From contig CAYZDF010000093.1 of the NCBI GenBank assembly GCA_964477085.1, positions 1-8,794 of the forward strand: a stretch of DNA of 8,794 nt. Reading direction: 5' to 3'. The notes beneath the pieces are model-generated. The model saw only the letters and a program-made list of their open reading frames with translations. It had not been told where the DNA came from and did no database searches. How positions within the stretch are numbered: position 1 is the stretch's first letter; each line of letters starts with the position of its first letter. Shown one piece after another: positions 7,257-8,794 of this stretch. The DNA is from Dichloromethanomonas sp964477085. Lineage in GTDB: Bacteria > Bacillota > Desulfitobacteriia > Desulfitobacteriales > Syntrophobotulaceae. Both the position numbers and the translations under genes were made by a program.

Positions 7257-8339
7257 TTAGTTAGGTAATCTGAATCTAATAAGTAGTGGTTGTTTCCCCG
7301 TCCTAGACAGAGTGCAGTACATATAGTTCTCTTTGGAATCGACAGATATTGTAATAAATTTCATTCCAGGTTCCCTTGTAAGAATGTACCTCTGTAATAG
7401 TTCTCCATTCCATCCAAACTTATGAACTTCTGTTGATGGTTCGACAGGAACTTCCGTTTCTGCATATCCTTGATAGAGGGCGAATATATGTTGATCATTA
7501 AAGAATAATCTCCAGTAAGCGTTTACTATTGGACCTTTATGCCAGACATAATTACTCTCATCGTCGATGATCTTGAATTCAGGTAGTCGTGAGCCTGGCC
7601 CCCGTAATCGCTTTATCAGTTTCAAGTCGTTATTGAATATGTCTATTCTGTCAACGAAATCATAAAAGACCAGCATATTACTTTTATCTGGAGAAATAGC
7701 AATATGGCCTCTGCTAACATTAAGCGTGTAGTAGTTATGCTTCTCGATCTCCTTTTCGAAGTCATTTTTTCTTGTTGTTTCAAAAATATATAGCGGTCTT
7801 GCTCCCTTATTACTAAATTTGAAGTTATTAAGATAGAATGAGTTGTAAGCAACAACAGTCGAGGAGTCGATGAACACAAACCCATAAATGAAATCAGGTA
7901 TCTCAAATCTCTTGGGAGTATATGAATTGCCCAAAGTGAGAACAGAATCTAAATTGTAAAACGATGCCCTTTTAAGACTTACGTCGCTAATAACAAAACC
8001 ATTCTCTTTATTTGTGTAATATGATCCCATTGGGCCAATGAATTCATGGGGTCCTCTGCCGGCGGCTCCGTATACCCCGAGAAGATTGAATGAGTCAACA
8101 CTATAGAATTCGAAAAACGAACCTGGTGAAGCGTCCCAGTTTCTAACCATAATAATAGAGTCCCGGAGAATCTCAAATGCCATAGGATGAAGAGCTTTAT
8201 TAAACTCGACAATTTCTGGTTCAAGTTGAAAGATTCTCTCAAATGAATCCTTGGTGAATACTATCTCAGGTATTGGTTTCTTTTCTCTGCAGCATGGAAG
8301 GATGATTGTCAATAATAATGGAAACAAATATTTCTTCAT
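7257..8339 (-). CDS. TolB-like / BF3164-type 6-bladed beta-propeller lipoprotein (copy B)
   Basis: A 360-residue protein starting at the ATG at 8339, which gives MKKYLFPLLLTIILPCC with C16 or C17 as the lipidated cysteine. The -1 Pro or Cys is an imperfect lipobox. An ATG at 8357 would add six residues before the signal. GRGPHEF at 94-100 is the propeller hallmark. The C-terminal half, with ALYQGY (287-292), VHKFGWNGELL (305-315) and a final LLIRFRLPN, resembles the BF3164/TolB-like propeller family (PF15869) rather than the family of copy A. The two propellers share little beyond fold signatures, although they occupy the same place in their cassettes. The role is probably ligand or protein binding at the cell surface or in the periplasm. 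The gene follows peptide B by 169 nt and precedes thioredoxin B by 19 nt. Confidence 0.82.
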   Translation of the reverse strand: MKKYLFPLLLTIILPCCREKKPIPEIVFTKDSFERIFQLEPEIVEFNKALHPMAFEILRDSIIMVRNWDASPGSFFEFYSVDSFNLLGVYGAAGRGPHEFIGPMGSYYTNKENGFVISDVSLKRASFYNLDSVLTLGNSYTPKRFEIPDFIYGFVFIDSSTVVAYNSFYLNNFKFSNKGARPLYIFETTRKNDFEKEIEKHNYYTLNVSRGHIAISPDKSNMLVFYDFVDRIDIFNNDLKLIKRLRGPGSRLPEFKIIDDESNYVWHKGPIVNAYWRLFFNDQHIFALYQGYAETEVPVEPSTEVHKFGWNGELLQRYILTREPGMKFITISVDSKENYMYCTLSRTGKQPLLIRFRLPN

Positions 8340-8462
8340 GGATTTTGCTATTAACAAATTGAAAATGACAAACTAATGCCAATTATGATTAGAGTTCTGT
8401 ATCAGTATAGTTCAATTCGGTAATTAATTATGGGAGAATCGGATTATACTAACATCAAAATG

Positions 8463-8503
8463 CTTTGCTGATATGTGGCATCGAGTGCCACATATCAGCA
8501 AAG
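8463..8503 (-). terminator. perfect 18-bp stem-loop just after peptide B
   Basis: The arms 8463-8480 and 8486-8503 are perfectly complementary over 18 bp around a 5-nt loop (TCGAG on the plus strand). The stem begins 5 nt after the TAA of peptide B. Only CATTTTG follows on the minus strand, so the U-tract is weak. It could act as a leaky terminator, as a 3'-end stabiliser for the peptide mRNA, or as an operator. The placement parallels the stem-loop after peptide A, but the sequences are unrelated. Confidence 0.6.
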
Positions 8504-8508
8504 AGGAT

Positions 8509-8794
8509 TTAGGCCTCCTCGTCCTCTATATGACAGGGAGAGGCATTCGCGCAAGTTACAGTTGTCCCCATTTTTTTGGGACTTTTGCAAGTTTTATCTG
8601 CGTCCGGATAACAAGAAAAGACCTTCGACCCGAAGTTCTCAACTACACATAAATTGCAATGAGGTTTATCCCATGGGTTCTGCCCCCCCTCCCCACCTTC
8701 ACTCTCGTCGAAGGCACGGGTCATGATTTCAAGCATGTCGAGGGTGTTCTCACCTGATGATCTGGGGCTTGCCAGACTCAAATTGACAACCGTA
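8509..8794 (-). CDS. small exported Cys-rich peptide, NVEALA-like (copy B), 5' end outside window
   Basis: Ninety-four residues are visible; the start lies beyond the right edge. By alignment with peptide A about 19 residues (the start and most of the signal) are missing. The visible part begins TVVNLSLASPRSSGENTLDM, and 29 of its first 34 residues equal peptide A, ending in the shared FDESEGG. The tail is unrelated in sequence. It has six cysteines (HCNLC, FSC, KTC, VTC, SPC), many Lys and Asp/Glu, and an acidic end (EDEEA). As in peptide A, a Gly hinge encoded by a G7 run separates leader from tail. Function is unknown. Export followed by disulfide formation is likely from the signal and the even Cys count. 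It heads cassette B and precedes propeller B, with a strong stem-loop in between. Confidence 0.75.
   Translation of the reverse strand, partial: TVVNLSLASPRSSGENTLDMLEIMTRAFDESEGGEGGQNPWDKPHCNLCVVENFGSKVFSCYPDADKTCKSPKKMGTTVTCANASPCHIEDEEA
8683..8689 (-). repeat. G7 homopolymer at leader/tail hinge of peptide B
   Basis: Seven consecutive C on the plus strand encode the GAG GGG GGG codons (Glu-Gly-Gly) of the hinge. A further C4 run lies immediately beside it. The position matches the G8 run in peptide A. Confidence 0.85.

Larger units (their letters stand above)
3570..8794 (-). repeat. diverged tandem duplication of a peptide-propeller-thioredoxin unit
   Basis: Unit B (6602-8794, incomplete) and unit A (3570-5900) have the same gene order and strand. 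The outer members are clear paralogues: the peptide leaders match at 29 of 34 residues and the thioredoxin domains at about 83 of 128. The middle members share only the propeller fold. DNA similarity is easy to see in the leaders (5750-5830 against 8696-8794) and at the thioredoxin 3' ends (3621-3664 against 6656-6699). Confidence 0.8.

Noticed and set aside
1..8794. Bacteroidota O-glycosylation motifs (D-S/T-hydrophobic) in the lipoproteins as evidence for local glycosylation
   Set aside because: The motif is short and common, occurs by chance, and is not enriched in the peptides.
1..8794. CRISPR arrays, tRNA or rRNA genes, insertion sequences
   Set aside because: No regularly spaced repeats, RNA gene signatures, transposase frames or terminal repeats were seen.

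Overview
The window looks like an accessory region of a Bacteroidota (probably Bacteroidales) chromosome. The evidence is the gene content: 6-bladed beta-propeller lipoproteins, TlpA-like thioredoxin lipoproteins, NVEALA-like small Cys-rich peptides, a transglutaminase-like membrane protein and a TPR-tailed O-antigen ligase. Gene starts also lack clear Shine-Dalgarno sequences, as is usual in that phylum. I cannot name a genus.

Every gene I accept is on the minus strand, so reading order runs from high to low coordinates. At the right edge is peptide B (8509-8794, missing its first ~19 residues), followed by a perfect 18-bp stem-loop. Then come propeller lipoprotein B (7257-8339) and thioredoxin lipoprotein B (6602-7237). 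A 701-nt gap (5901-6601) with unusual hairpins follows. Then the unit recurs: peptide A (5538-5900), a stem-loop, propeller lipoprotein A (4210-5409) and thioredoxin lipoprotein A (3570-4148). The row ends with a transglutaminase-like protein (1925-3535) and an O-antigen ligase/O-oligosaccharyltransferase-type membrane protein (from 1922, running off the left edge). These last two genes are tightly packed and visibly richer in G+C.

The main discovery is the tandem cassette peptide - stem-loop - propeller lipoprotein - thioredoxin lipoprotein. The two peptides share a nearly identical leader (29 of 34 overlapping residues) but have unrelated Cys-rich C-terminal parts with 8 and 6 cysteines. 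The thioredoxins are close paralogues (about 83 of 128 aligned residues identical by hand). The propellers between them have diverged and appear to belong to different propeller families.

A working model, which is inference: a secreted Cys-rich peptide is matured or redox-controlled in the periplasm or outer membrane by its CxxC lipoprotein partner and is bound or displayed by the propeller. The transglutaminase-like and ligase proteins could add a shared envelope or glycan-linked step. The individual families are known, but I know of no established function for the assembled system.
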